A stretch of DNA of 64,000 bases, taken from the NCBI RefSeq assembly GCF_003002055.1, contig NZ_PVZF01000012.1:124001-188000 (forward strand), read 5' to 3'. Each line of letters begins with the position of its first letter. Positions within the stretch are counted from its first letter, which is position 1. This stretch comes from Kineococcus rhizosphaerae. GTDB lineage: Bacteria; Actinomycetota; Actinomycetes; Actinomycetales; Kineococcaceae. The position numbers and the translations under genes were made by a program. Of the stretch, positions 18,117 to 28,102 are shown piece by piece. The notes below the pieces were generated by a model, which was not told the origin of the DNA, made no database searches, and saw only the letters and a list, made by a program, of their open reading frames with translations.

Positions 18117-19952
18117 ATGCCAGAGCAACTGCCCCTGGACCCCAGGCTCCCCGTCGCCGAGCTCACCGGCGCGCAGAGCCTCGTCCGTTCGCTCGAGGCG
18201 GTAGGGGTCGAGGTCGTCTTCGGGTACCCGGGCGGGACGATCCTGCCCAGCTACGACCCGCTGATGGACTCCCCGACGGTCCGGCACATCCTCGTGCGGC
18301 ACGAGCAGGGCGCCGGGCATGCGGCCGAGGGCTACGCCCAGGCGACCGGCAAGGTCGGCGTCTGCATGGCGACCTCCGGCCCGGGCGCGACGAACCTCGT
18401 CACCCCGATCGCCGACGCGTACATGGACTCCGTCCCCCTGGTCGCGATCACGGGCCAGGTCAGCACGAAGGCCATCGGCACCGACGCGTTCCAGGAAGCC
18501 GACATCACCGGGATCACCATCCCGATCACCAAGCACAACTACCTGGTGACCGACCCGGCCGAGATCCCGCGCACCATCGCCGAGGCCTTCCACCTGGCCT
18601 CGACCGGGCGCCCGGGTCCGGTCCTGGTCGACATCCCCAAGTCGGTGCAGACGGCGAAGACCTCCTTCGCGTGGCCCGAGACCGTCGACCTGCCCGGCTA
18701 CCGGCCGGTCGTGCGCCCGCACAGCAAGCAGATCCGCGAGGCAGCGAAGCTGATCGCCGCCGCCGAGCGCCCCGTCCTGTACGTCGGCGGCGGCGTCATC
18801 AAGGCCGACGCGTCGGCCGAGCTGCTGGCGCTGGCCGACCTCACGGGCATCCCCGCCGTGACGACCCTCATGGCCCGCGGCGCGCTGCCCGACTCCCACC
18901 GCAACCACCTCGGCATGCCCGGCATGCACGGGACGGTCGCGGCCGTGACGGCCCTGCAGAAGGCCGACCTGCTCATCACCCTCGGCGCGCGCTTCGACGA
19001 CCGCGTCACGGGCGACCTGGAGAGCTTCGCCCCCGAGGCCAAGGTCATCCACGCCGACATCGACCCGGCCGAGATCGGCAAGAACCGGGTCGTCGACGTC
19101 CCGATCGTCGGGGACGCCAAGCTCGTCATCGCCGAGCTCACCGCCGCCGTGGCCGCCGAGTTCGAGAAGGGCCGCGCCGACCTGTCGGCGTGGACGGACC
19201 TCACCCAGTCCTGGAAGGCGACCTACCCGCTGGGGTACGCCGAGTCCGAGGACGGGACCCTCGCGCCGCAGTACGTGCTGGAGCGGATCAGCGCCCTGAC
19301 CGGCCCGGAAGCGGTCTACGTCGCGGGCGTCGGCCAGCACCAGATGTGGTCCGCGCAGTTCATCGACTACGAGAACCCGCGCACCTGGATCAACTCCGGC
19401 GGCCTGGGCACCATGGGCTTCTCCGTCCCGGCCGCCATGGGCGCCAAGGTCGGCAAGCCCGACACCGTGGTGTGGGCGATCGACGGTGACGGCTGCTTCC
19501 AGATGACCAACCAGGAGCTGGCGACGTGCACCCTCAACAAGATCCCGTTGAAGGTCGCGATCATCAACAACTCCTCCCTGGGCATGGTCCGGCAGTGGCA
19601 GACGCTCTTCTACTCCGAGCGCTACTCCAACACCGACCTGCACTCCGGTGACCACCACGGCGAGCACGCCGCGCCGGTCCCCGACTTCGTCAAGCTCGCC
19701 GACGCCTACGGCTGCGTCGGACTGCGCTGCGACAAGCCCGAGGACGTCGACGCGACGATCGAGAAGGCCCTGGCGATCGACGACGTCCCCGTCGTCATCG
19801 ACTTCCGCGTCCACCGCGACGCCATGGTCTGGCCGATGGTCGAGGCCGGCGTGAGCAACGACGCCATCCAGTACGCCCGCGGGCTCTCGCCCAAGTGGGA
19901 CCGCGAAGACTCCGGCGACACCGTCTCCGGCCCGGAGAAGGTGATCTCCTGA
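18117..19952 (+). CDS. ilvB: acetolactate synthase large subunit
   Basis: A 611-residue thiamine-diphosphate enzyme that joins two pyruvates, or pyruvate and 2-ketobutyrate, in the first common step of valine, leucine and isoleucine synthesis. The N-terminal domain has [12 protein letters not shown] and the catalytic Glu in [14 protein letters not shown] near 62. The C-terminal domain has the ThDP/Mg motif [15 protein letters not shown] near 458. ATG 18117 has GAGGAGG just upstream and is preferred to the GTG at 18087. It is the first structural gene after the attenuator, with ilvN and ilvC behind it. Confidence 0.97.
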   Translation: MPEQLPLDPRLPVAELTGAQSLVRSLEAVGVEVVFGYPGGTILPSYDPLMDSPTVRHILVRHEQGAGHAAEGYAQATGKVGVCMATSGPGATNLVTPIADAYMDSVPLVAITGQVSTKAIGTDAFQEADITGITIPITKHNYLVTDPAEIPRTIAEAFHLASTGRPGPVLVDIPKSVQTAKTSFAWPETVDLPGYRPVVRPHSKQIREAAKLIAAAERPVLYVGGGVIKADASAELLALADLTGIPAVTTLMARGALPDSHRNHLGMPGMHGTVAAVTALQKADLLITLGARFDDRVTGDLESFAPEAKVIHADIDPAEIGKNRVVDVPIVGDAKLVIAELTAAVAAEFEKGRADLSAWTDLTQSWKATYPLGYAESEDGTLAPQYVLERISALTGPEAVYVAGVGQHQMWSAQFIDYENPRTWINSGGLGTMGFSVPAAMGAKVGKPDTVVWAIDGDGCFQMTNQELATCTLNKIPLKVAIINNSSLGMVRQWQTLFYSERYSNTDLHSGDHHGEHAAPVPDFVKLADAYGCVGLRCDKPEDVDATIEKALAIDDVPVVIDFRVHRDAMVWPMVEAGVSNDAIQYARGLSPKWDREDSGDTVSGPEKVIS

Positions 19953-20013
19953 TGTCCCAGCACCCAGTTCCGACCGTCGTGGTGGTTCCCGCCGCTGGTG
20001 AGGGGAGTACCCG

Positions 20014-20526
20014 ATGAGTCAGCACACCTTGTCTGTCCTGGTCGAGAACCGACCCGGCGTCCTGATGCGCGTCACCTCGCTGTTCGCGCGCAGGAACTTC
20101 AACATCCACTCCCTCACGGTCGGACCGACCGAGCGGGCCGAGATCTCCCGGATGACCATCGTCGTCGACGTGGAGCGCCAGCCCCTGGAGCAGGTGACGA
20201 AGCAGCTCAACAAGCTGATCAACGTCCTGAAGATCGTCGAGCTCGAGGACGACGCCTCGGTCCAGCGCGAGCTGCTGCTCGTCAAGGTCCGGGCCGACGC
20301 CTCGGCGCGCGGGGAGGTGCTCGACACCGTGCAGCTGTTCCGCGCGCACGTCGTCGACGTGGCTCCCGACGCGGTGACGGTGGAGGCGACCGGCAGCCCG
20401 GACAAGCTCGCCGCGCTGCTGCGCGTCCTGGAGCCGTTCGGCATCCGCGAACTGGTGCAGTCCGGTTCGGTGGCGCTCGCCCGTGGTGGGCGCGCGATCT
20501 CCGACCGCGCGCTCCGCTCCGCCTGA
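20014..20526 (+). CDS. ilvN: acetolactate synthase regulatory subunit
   Basis: A 170-residue ACT-domain protein (HTLSVLVENRPGVLMRVTSLFARRNFNIHSL) that binds IlvB and makes it sensitive to valine feedback. The length matches the usual IlvN/IlvH small subunit. The ATG is preceded by AGGGGAG. It follows ilvB after 61 bases and precedes ilvC by 45. Confidence 0.97.
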   Translation: MSQHTLSVLVENRPGVLMRVTSLFARRNFNIHSLTVGPTERAEISRMTIVVDVERQPLEQVTKQLNKLINVLKIVELEDDASVQRELLLVKVRADASARGEVLDTVQLFRAHVVDVAPDAVTVEATGSPDKLAALLRVLEPFGIRELVQSGSVALARGGRAISDRALRSA

Positions 20527-21600
<1,074 letters not shown>

Positions 21601-21606
21601 CCCGTC

Positions 21607-21646
21607 ACGGAACCCCCGTCCCGGTGCGCCGGGGCGGGGGTTCCGT
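21607..21646 (+). terminator. ilvBNC terminator
   Basis: A long stem pairs ACGGAACCCCCG with CGGGGGTTCCGT, plus an inner CCCGG/CCGGG segment and a TGCG loop. It starts six bases after the ilvC stop. Confidence 0.85.
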
Positions 21647-21745
21647 CGTTCCCGGGCGCACCCGCCGCTGCGCCCCACGGGTGTTCTGGCGGGCAGGAGC
21701 GTGAACCCCCACGTCTGGCGCCGCTGCCCCCGCTAGCATCCGCGC

Positions 21746-22933
21746 ATGAGACGCGGTGCGGCGTGGGCGGTCCCGATCCTCCTGCTGGTGACGGGGTGCT
21801 CGTTCGGGCGCACCCCGGCCGCCCCGGCGACGGTGACCGTCACCACGACCGCGACCCCCGCGAGTCCTGCGACCGGTACCGCGAGCGCCACGGCCGTCGC
21901 GACGCCCACCCCGCAGGTCGCCACGCTGCAGTCCGCCTTCGAGGACGTGAAGTCCGGCGTCGTGCGCCTGGAGGTCACCGGCTGCGACGGGGCCGCGGTG
22001 GGCTCGGGGTTCGCGATCTCCGACACGCTCCTCGTCACCGCGGCGCACGTCGTCTCCGGCGGCCAGGTCGTCGAGGTCATCCAGGGCACGCAGGCCACCG
22101 CGGGCACCGTCGTCGGCATCGACGAGGAGACCGACGTGGCGCTCGTGCGCACCGCGACGCCGCTGTCGGGGGCCGTGCTCGCGTTCTCGGGCACCGAACC
22201 GCGCGTCGGGGACGCCGTGGCGACCATCGGGTACCCCGAGGGGGACCCCATCACGCTGCACACCGGCACCGTGAACGCGCTGGGGCGCAAGGCCGTCATC
22301 GAGGGCATCGCCCGGCACGACCTGCTCGAGCTCGACGCGGCGGCCACCCACGGCGACAGCGGGGGCCCGGTGATCCGCGCCGACGGGGGAGTCGTCGGCG
22401 TCTTCGACGCCGTGCCCGACGGCGAGCAGGGCGGCCGCCTGGCCGTCTCCAGCGGCACCGCGCAACCCCTCGTCGAGGCCTGGGGCGAGGACCCCGAGCC
22501 CACGACCTACCAGGACTGCACCGCCACCATCGACCTCGACGGCAACCCCGTCGCCGCCGACGCCCTGCCCACCGACCCCGTCCAGCAGGCGCTCGCGACG
22601 CTGGGCGTGTACTTCCGCGCCGTCAACGTGGGCGACTTCCCCACGGCCGTCGCCCAGACCGTCAAGGACGAGACCGCCGAGGAGTTCGCCGACCAGGTCG
22701 CCAGCTCTCAGGATTCCGGGTTCGAGGTCGGTTCGGCCCAGCAGGTCGGTGACCGGGTCGTCGTCTGGCTGACGTTCACCAGCGAGCAGGACCCCGGCCA
22801 GGGACCGGCGGGACGACCCGACGAGACCTGCACCTCCTGGTCCCTCGACTACACGCTGGTCCAGCACCACGGGTTGTGGCTCGTCGAGGCGTCCCGGGCG
22901 CACGACGGGGAGGGGTCCACGCCGTGCGCCTGA
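21746..22933 (+). CDS. secreted lipoprotein, trypsin-like serine protease
   Basis: A 395-residue protein with a lipobox at residues 14-18 (LVTGC), then a Thr/Ala-rich linker to about 55. An S1-type protease domain follows with His in LVTAAHVV near 99, Asp in EETDVALV near 131 and Ser in GDSGGPVI near 205. The C-terminal 120 residues look like a separate alpha/beta domain. It is probably anchored to the outer face of the membrane. HtrA/Rv1043c-like proteases are the nearest family, but there is no PDZ domain. The substrate is unknown. It stands alone, with convergent wrbA behind it. Confidence 0.85.
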   Translation: MRRGAAWAVPILLLVTGCSFGRTPAAPATVTVTTTATPASPATGTASATAVATPTPQVATLQSAFEDVKSGVVRLEVTGCDGAAVGSGFAISDTLLVTAAHVVSGGQVVEVIQGTQATAGTVVGIDEETDVALVRTATPLSGAVLAFSGTEPRVGDAVATIGYPEGDPITLHTGTVNALGRKAVIEGIARHDLLELDAAATHGDSGGPVIRADGGVVGVFDAVPDGEQGGRLAVSSGTAQPLVEAWGEDPEPTTYQDCTATIDLDGNPVAADALPTDPVQQALATLGVYFRAVNVGDFPTAVAQTVKDETAEEFADQVASSQDSGFEVGSAQQVGDRVVVWLTFTSEQDPGQGPAGRPDETCTSWSLDYTLVQHHGLWLVEASRAHDGEGSTPCA

Positions 22934-22954
22934 GAGCGGTGCTCGGCCGGTGCC

Positions 22955-23560
22955 TCAGCCCTTGAGCTTGCCGGCGATGCCGATGACGCGCTGGACCATG
23001 TGGTCCAGGGCGGTGAACTCGACGTCGCCCAGGGGGATGTCGTTGCCGCCGCCGGTGACGTGGCTGACGCCGTAGGGGTTGCCGTCGACGAACTTCGAGC
23101 CGTCGGTGTAGCCGGGGGGCACGATGATCCCACCGAAGTGGTAGATCGTGTTGTAGAGCGCGAGGAGGGTGGTCTCCTGGCCGCCGTGGGCGGTCTGGGA
23201 GGAGGTGAACCCCGCGTACACCTTGTCGGCCAGCTGGCCCTGCGCCCACTGCGGGCCGAGGGAGTCGATGAAGATCTTCAGCTGCCCGGCGATGTTGCCG
23301 TAGCGGGTGGGGGAGCCGAACAGGACGGCGTCGGCCCACACGACGTCGTCGGCGCTGACGCCGGGGGCGCCCTTCGCCGCCTCGGCCTCGGCGGCCTGCT
23401 CGTCCGTGGCCGCCTTCTCGCCGCCGGTGGCCTGACGCTCGACCTGGCGCAGCCGCACCTCGGCGCCGGCCGCCTCCGCGGTGGCGGCCAGGCGCTCGGC
23501 CATGGCCCGCACGGTGCCGGTGGCGGAGTAGTAGACGATGGCGAGCTTGACGTCGCTCAC
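22955..23560 (-). CDS. wrbA: NAD(P)H:quinone oxidoreductase, WrbA type
   Basis: A 201-residue flavodoxin-like FMN protein (LAIVYYSATGTVRAMAERLA; GSPTRYGNIAGQLKIFID; FTSSQTAHGGQETTLL) that reduces quinones by two electrons and so limits redox cycling. The GTG at 23560 follows AGAGGCAGG. Upstream, an AAGT-GCA-ACTT inverted repeat at 23586-23596 could be an operator for a redox regulator, though it is short. It converges on the lipoprotein protease. Confidence 0.93.
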   Translation of the reverse strand: MSDVKLAIVYYSATGTVRAMAERLAATAEAAGAEVRLRQVERQATGGEKAATDEQAAEAEAAKGAPGVSADDVVWADAVLFGSPTRYGNIAGQLKIFIDSLGPQWAQGQLADKVYAGFTSSQTAHGGQETTLLALYNTIYHFGGIIVPPGYTDGSKFVDGNPYGVSHVTGGGNDIPLGDVEFTALDHMVQRVIGIAGKLKG

Positions 23561-23686
23561 GGGGAACCTGCCTCTCGGTCGTTGAAAGTGCAACTTACTG
23601 GGCTCAACCTAGCGCTCTCCGGTCGCCGGCGCACCGTCGGCGTGGCACGGTGACCGCCGGACGGACCGACGCAGGGGAGGAGCGAC

Positions 23687-24079
23687 GTGCCTGCACAGCG
23701 GACCCGCGGGGAGCTGCCGACCAAGGACTGCGCGGTCTGCGGACGCACCATCACCTGGCGCAAGAAGTGGGAACGGGACTGGGACCAGGTCAGGTACTGC
23801 TCCGACGCCTGCCGGCGCCGGGCCAAGAGCTCGGCCGGCGTCGACGCCGACCTGGAGGACACGCTGCGCCGGCTGCTCACCCAGCGCGGGGCGTCGAAGA
23901 CGGTCTGCCCCAGCGAGGTCGCGCGCGCCGTCGGGGGCGAGGACTGGCGCGAGCTGATGGAACCCGCCCGCTCGGCCGCCCGCCGGCTCGTCGCGGCGGG
24001 GGAGGCCGAGATCACCCAGGGCGGGAAGGTCGTCGACCCCTCCACGGCCAAGGGCCCGATCCGGGTGCGCCTGCGCTGA
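23687..24079 (+). CDS. DUF2256 and DUF3253 domain protein
   Basis: A 130-residue protein in two parts. The N-terminal DUF2256 segment has a zinc-ribbon-like pattern ([20 protein letters not shown], then [12 protein letters not shown]). The C-terminal DUF3253 segment is a winged-helix-like fold ([45 protein letters not shown]). The function is unknown; a nucleic-acid-binding role is a guess from the folds. The GTG start follows GGGGAGGAG. Confidence 0.85.
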   Translation: MPAQRTRGELPTKDCAVCGRTITWRKKWERDWDQVRYCSDACRRRAKSSAGVDADLEDTLRRLLTQRGASKTVCPSEVARAVGGEDWRELMEPARSAARRLVAAGEAEITQGGKVVDPSTAKGPIRVRLR

Positions 24080-24132
24080 GCCACGGGCGTAGGTTGCCGC
24101 TGACCTGGACCGCACACCTCCCGGAGGACCTT

Positions 24133-24993
24133 GTGCACATCGGCTTGCACGTCTCGGACTTCACCAACCCCGGCGGCCCCGCCACCTTGCGCGAGGACCT
24201 GATCCGCGTCGTCGGGGAGGCCGAGGAGTCCGGCTTCCGCAGCGTCAGCGTCATGGACCACCTCTGGCAGATCCCGCCCATCGGCGACGCCGAGCGCGCC
24301 ATGCTCGAGGCCTACACGACCCTGGGCTTCCTCGCCGCGCGCACCGAACGCGTCGAACTCCTCGCCTGGGTCACCGCCGTGACCTACCGCGAACCGGGTG
24401 TCCTGGCCAAGCTGGTCACCACCCTCGACGTCCTGTCCGGCGGCCGGGCCTGGCTGGGCATCGGCGCGGCCTGGTTCGAGCAGGAGGCCACCGGGCTCGG
24501 CCTGCCGTTCCCGCCCACGGCCGAGCGGTTCGAGCGGCTCGAGGAGACGCTGCAGATCGTGCAGCAGATGTGGTCGGAGTCCGAGGAACCCTTCACCGGG
24601 CGGCACTACACCCTCGGCCGCACCCTCAACAGCCCGCAGGTGCTGCGCCGCCCGCACCCGCCGATCCTCATCGGCGGTGGCGGGGAGAAGAAGACCCTGC
24701 GCCTCGTCGCCCAGTACGGCGACGCCTGCAACCTCTTCGGCGGCGACGACGTCGGGCGCAAGCTCGACGTGCTCAAGCAGCACTGCGAGGACCTCGGCCG
24801 CGACTACGACACCATCGAGAAGACCGTCATGGACATCGCCGACCCCGACGACCTCGACGGCTTCGTCGAGAAGTGCCGGGCGTGGGCCGCGCTCGGCGTC
24901 ACCCACGTCCACGGCGGGTTCCGCGGCTACTTCGAACCCGGCAGCGTGCAGCGGTTCGGGAACGCCGTGGTCCCGCGGCTGGCCGAACTGTGA
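24133..24993 (+). CDS. LLM-class F420-dependent oxidoreductase
   Basis: A 286-residue luciferase-like TIM-barrel protein (HIGLHVSDFTNPGGP; SVMDHLWQIP; LLAWVTAVTYREPGVLAKLVTTLDVLSGGR). The LGIGAAWFEQEATGLG and HPPILIGGGGEKKTLRLVAQYGD motifs are typical of the F420-binding branch found in actinobacteria. The substrate is unknown. The GTG at 24133 has GGAGG seven bases upstream. It lies 53 bases after the DUF2256 gene, so they may be co-transcribed. Confidence 0.88.
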   Translation: MHIGLHVSDFTNPGGPATLREDLIRVVGEAEESGFRSVSVMDHLWQIPPIGDAERAMLEAYTTLGFLAARTERVELLAWVTAVTYREPGVLAKLVTTLDVLSGGRAWLGIGAAWFEQEATGLGLPFPPTAERFERLEETLQIVQQMWSESEEPFTGRHYTLGRTLNSPQVLRRPHPPILIGGGGEKKTLRLVAQYGDACNLFGGDDVGRKLDVLKQHCEDLGRDYDTIEKTVMDIADPDDLDGFVEKCRAWAALGVTHVHGGFRGYFEPGSVQRFGNAVVPRLAEL

Positions 24994-25029
24994 ACTAGCC
25001 CGAACGAGCGGGGGACCGTCAGGTCCGGG

Positions 25030-26514
25030 GTGGGCGGTGACGACACCCCGGACATGGCTCTTCGACACGACGGCGCCCGGGCCTACCGGGTCCACCTGGT
25101 GGTGGCGGCCGTCGTCGTGCCCGCCTACGTGGCGCTGCCCAACGGCCCGGCGCGCGCGGTCCTGAACTCCCTCCTGGGCCTGGCGTTCGCCGCCCTCATC
25201 GCCGTCGGCGTGCGCCGCAACCGGCCCCGCGCCGCCGGCGCCTGGTGGCTGCTGGCCGCCGGCGTCCTCGCCTGGGTCCTCGGCGACATCACCTACAACG
25301 TGCTCGACCACGTCCTGCACGTCAGCCCGTTCCCGTCCGTGGCCGACGTCTTCTACCTCGCCGCCTACCCGCTGCTGGCGGCCGGGCTGCTGCTCCTCGC
25401 CCGCCGCCGCACCGCGGGCGGCGACCGCGACGGGGTCGTCGACAGCGCCATCGTCACCGTCGGGGCGGGCCTGCTGAGCTGGGTCTTCCTCATGCAGCCG
25501 TCGCTGGCCGACAGCACCGTCCCGGTGTTCAACCGGGTCGTGGCCACCAGCTACCCCGTCGGGGACGTCCTGCTGCTCGCCGTCGTCGCCCGGCTGCTGA
25601 CCACCGCGGGCCGCCGCTCGCCGTCCTTCCGCTGGCTCGCCGTCGGCATCGTCCTCATGCTCGCCAGCGACAGCGCCTACCAGGTCGTCAGCCTCAGCGG
25701 GACCTACCACGGCGGCCTGCTGAACCTCGGCTGGTCCTGGTCCTACGCGGCGCTCGCGGCCGCGGCCCTGCACCCCTCGATGCGCGGCCTGGCCGACGCG
25801 GCCCCGAGCGCGGCGACCTTCACCCGGGTCCGCCTGGTGGCCCTGACGTGCGCGAGCCTGCTGTCGCCGGGAACCCTGCTCCTGCAGAGCGCCCTGGGCT
25901 GGGAGGTGGAGCCGTGGTCGGTCGGGGCGAGCTCCATCGCGCTGTTCCTGCTCGTGGTGCTGCGCATGAACGGGCTGCTCAAGCAGGTCCAGACGCAGGC
26001 GCAGCAGCTCACCGCGCTGGCCCGCACGGACGGGCTCACGGGGATCGCGAACCGGCGCAGCGGTGACGCCGAACTGGGCCGCCTCGTCGACCGCTGCGCC
26101 CTCGACGGCGTCCCGCTGGCCGTCGCGATCCTCGACCTGGACCACTTCAAGCGGTTCAACGACTCCTTCGGCCACCCGGCCGGGGACGAGCTGCTCGTGC
26201 AGGCGGCCCGGGCGTGGACGGAGCGGCTCGAGGACTCGCCCGCGTTCCTGGCCCGCTGGGGCGGGGAGGAGTTCCTGGTGGCCACGACCGGGCTCGGCGC
26301 CGGCGCCGCCGCGGACCTCGTGCGGGCGCTGCTCGGCGCCACCCCGCTGGGGCAGACGTTCTCGGCGGGGGTGGCGCAGTGGGACGGCGCCGAGTCGGTC
26401 ACGGCGCTCGTCGGGCGCGCGGACGCGGCCCTGTACGCCGCGAAGGCCGCGGGCCGCAACCGCGTCGAGGTCGCGGCCGGGGGGACCTCCGGGGTCGTCC
26501 CGGTTCAGCGGTAG
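25030..26514 (+). CDS. membrane-bound diguanylate cyclase
   Basis: A 494-residue protein with about nine hydrophobic helices in residues 15-320, then a GGDEF domain. The active-site loop is RWGGEEFLV near 411, with the substrate-site motif TDGLTGIANRR upstream and DLDHFKRFNDSFGH for metal binding. It should make cyclic di-GMP at the inner membrane. The usual RxxD inhibitory site nine residues before GGEEF is replaced by DSPA, so product feedback may be absent. GTG 25030 is used; ATG 25054 is an alternative. Its end overlaps the convergent monooxygenase gene by ten bases. Confidence 0.9.
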   Translation: MGGDDTPDMALRHDGARAYRVHLVVAAVVVPAYVALPNGPARAVLNSLLGLAFAALIAVGVRRNRPRAAGAWWLLAAGVLAWVLGDITYNVLDHVLHVSPFPSVADVFYLAAYPLLAAGLLLLARRRTAGGDRDGVVDSAIVTVGAGLLSWVFLMQPSLADSTVPVFNRVVATSYPVGDVLLLAVVARLLTTAGRRSPSFRWLAVGIVLMLASDSAYQVVSLSGTYHGGLLNLGWSWSYAALAAAALHPSMRGLADAAPSAATFTRVRLVALTCASLLSPGTLLLQSALGWEVEPWSVGASSIALFLLVVLRMNGLLKQVQTQAQQLTALARTDGLTGIANRRSGDAELGRLVDRCALDGVPLAVAILDLDHFKRFNDSFGHPAGDELLVQAARAWTERLEDSPAFLARWGGEEFLVATTGLGAGAAADLVRALLGATPLGQTFSAGVAQWDGAESVTALVGRADAALYAAKAAGRNRVEVAAGGTSGVVPVQR

Positions 26515-27812
26515 CGGCTGGGCGGCACCGGCAGTCCGAGGTTCTCGCGCAGCGTCGCGGCGGGCAGTTCCGCGGCCAGCACCCCGCGGGCGACGAGCAG
26601 CGGCACCACCGTCTCGGCGAACTCCTCCAGCCCCGCCGGCAACGAGGAGAACGCGAGGGTGAAACCGTCGGCGGCGCCGTGGGTGAACCGTTCGGTCATC
26701 CAGTCCGCGACCTGCTCGGGGGTCCCGGGCAGGAACCGGCGGCGCAGCATCGTCCGGTACAGCTCGCGCAGGGTGAACCGTTCGCGGTCCATGAGCTTGC
26801 GGACGCCCTCGAACACCGTCTGCACCTGGTTGGAGCCGCCGGTGAAGTCGAACTCGAAGCGCTCGTCGAGCGGCCGGTCGGACAGGTCGACGCCCAGGTG
26901 GTGCGAGAGCCAGTCGAGGCTGAGCCGGTCGGGGGTGAGCGCCTCGATCTCCTCGAGCTTCTCCAGAGCGCGGGCCGGCGTCTCACCCAGCACGGGCGAC
27001 AGGGCCGGCAGGACGAGGAGGTGCTCGCGGGCGCGGCCGTTCGCGACCGCGCGCTGCTTGTAGTCCTCGTAGAGCCGCTGCGCGCCGGGCAGCGGAGCGG
27101 AACCGGGCACGAAGACGGCCTCGGCGTACCTGCCCGCCAGGGCCCGCCCGTCCTCCGACGAGCCCGCCTGGAACAGGACGGGTCGGCCCTGGGGCGGGCG
27201 GGGCAGGTTCAGCGGACCGCGGACGCGGAAGAACTCGCCCTCGTGACCGAGCACGTGCAGTCCGGCGGGGTCGGCGTAGCGACCGGAGGCGACGTCGGGG
27301 CGGATCGCGCCGTCGTCCCAGCTGTCCCACAGCCCCGTGACGACCTCCACGAACTCCGCCCCGCGGCGGTAGCGCGCGGCGTGGTCGAGGTTGCGCTCCA
27401 GCCCGAAGTTGCGGGCCTCCTCGTCGCTGGCCGACGTCACGAGGTTCCACCCGGCCCGCCCGGAACTGAGGAAGTCCAGGGACCCCACCTGGCGCGCGGT
27501 GTGGAACGGCTCGTTGTACGTGGTCGAGACGGTCGCCACCAGCCCGATCCGCTCGGTGCTGCGGGTCAGCGCCCCGAGCAGGCCGAAGGGTTCGGGACGG
27601 ACGTTGGCGACGTGCTCGACGCCGGAGGCGAACCGGTCCCACACGTACAGCTCGTCGGCGTAGAACAGCGCTGCGAAACCCGCGCGCTCGGCGGTGCGGG
27701 CGAAGTGCTCGTAGTACTCGAACGTCACGTAGTCGGCGGGGCGGCCCCCCGGCAGCCGCCAGCTCGTGAGGTGTTCGCCGCCGGGGTAGAAGACCATGGC
27801 CGTGAGGATCAC
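26505..27812 (-). CDS. LLM flavin monooxygenase, NtaA/SnaA/DszA type
   Basis: A protein of about 435 residues in the FMN-dependent two-component monooxygenase family (FYPGGEHLTSWRLPGG; TTYNEPFHTARQVGSLDFLSSGR; GWNLVTSASDEEARNFG). Members oxidise sulfones, sulfonates or nitrilotriacetate with FMNH2 from a partner reductase. It is divergent from metY and another member of the same family, which suggests cleavage of organic sulfur compounds. The start is uncertain: GTG 27812 keeps the first beta strand, ATG 27797 is the alternative, and neither has a clear SD. Confidence 0.85.
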   Translation of the reverse strand: MILTAMVFYPGGEHLTSWRLPGGRPADYVTFEYYEHFARTAERAGFAALFYADELYVWDRFASGVEHVANVRPEPFGLLGALTRSTERIGLVATVSTTYNEPFHTARQVGSLDFLSSGRAGWNLVTSASDEEARNFGLERNLDHAARYRRGAEFVEVVTGLWDSWDDGAIRPDVASGRYADPAGLHVLGHEGEFFRVRGPLNLPRPPQGRPVLFQAGSSEDGRALAGRYAEAVFVPGSAPLPGAQRLYEDYKQRAVANGRAREHLLVLPALSPVLGETPARALEKLEEIEALTPDRLSLDWLSHHLGVDLSDRPLDERFEFDFTGGSNQVQTVFEGVRKLMDRERFTLRELYRTMLRRRFLPGTPEQVADWMTERFTHGAADGFTLAFSSLPAGLEEFAETVVPLLVARGVLAAELPAATLRENLGLPVPPSRYR

Positions 27813-27841
27813 GACGCCGCACGCTACCCGCCGGCAGATCG

Positions 27842-27857
27842 TGTGAAGCGCTTGACA
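27842..27857. promoter_or_regulatory. near-perfect 16-bp palindrome over the metY -35 region
   Basis: TGTGAAGCGCTTGACA matches its reverse complement except at one pair. It covers the TTGACA box of the predicted metY promoter and lies 30 bases upstream of the divergent monooxygenase start, so one regulator could control both directions. Confidence 0.45.
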
Positions 27858-27881
27858 GCGATGGCTGCGGTGCCGTCCACT
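27852..27881 (+). promoter_or_regulatory. predicted metY promoter
   Basis: A perfect -35 TTGACA (27852-27857) is followed after 18 bases by TCCACT (27876-27881), a weak -10. The start of transcription would fall near 27888, where the riboswitch-like element begins. Confidence 0.45.
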
Positions 27882-27885
27882 GGAA

Positions 27886-27975
27886 GAGCCATCCAGAGCG
27901 GCCGAGAGACCTGGCTCGTCGACGCCGCAGCAACCGCCCACCCGGGTCGGTGCTCCCGCCAGGACCGATGGGAGA
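27886..27975 (+). promoter_or_regulatory. SAM-I (S-box)-like riboswitch
   Basis: The segment has the S-box order of conserved parts: CCATCCAGAG, then CGGCCGAGAGACCTGGC, GCCGC-AGCAACC, GGTGC, and a closing GATGG that pairs with CCATC (27889-27893 with 27967-27971). It lies upstream of metY, a typical S-box target. SAM binding would be expected to reduce expression. P3 and P4 are shorter than in Bacillus examples. The 3' strand of P1 abuts the GAGAGGGA ribosome-binding site of the leader peptide, hinting at translational control. Confidence 0.75.
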
Positions 27976-27984
27976 GGGAACGCA

Positions 27985-28059
27985 GTGCCGATCGAACCGT
28001 TGACGCGCCGTCTCGTCGTCGACCTCCTGCGCAGCGCCGGGATGAGCTGTCGGGCCTGA
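27985..28059 (+). CDS. cysteine-type leader peptide upstream of metY
   Basis: A 24-codon frame, VPIEPLTRRLVVDLLRSAGM followed by SCRA, with GAGAGGGA six bases before the GTG. It resembles short actinobacterial leader peptides of the form LTxRRHVDLxRxxSAxCR found before sulfur-metabolism genes, which end in a cysteine codon near the stop. Ribosome stalling at that Cys codon could control metY. It follows the riboswitch-like element directly, so SAM and cysteine may both be sensed. Confidence 0.65.
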   Translation: MPIEPLTRRLVVDLLRSAGMSCRA

Positions 28060-28102
28060 ACGCCCGCGCTCCCACCCCGTCACTGCACCGGAAGGCCCGT
28101 CG

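Noticed and set aside
16017-19814. An upstream extension of the Gfo/Idh fusion frame, giving 1932 codons
   Set aside because: It is antisense to ilvD and ilvB with no motifs; GTG 16016 with AAGGAG explains the true start.
23581-23608. GTTGA/TCAAC and AAGT-GCA-ACTT repeats before wrbA as a firm operator
   Set aside because: The arms are only four to five bases and there is no linked regulator; kept only as a remark in the wrbA entry.
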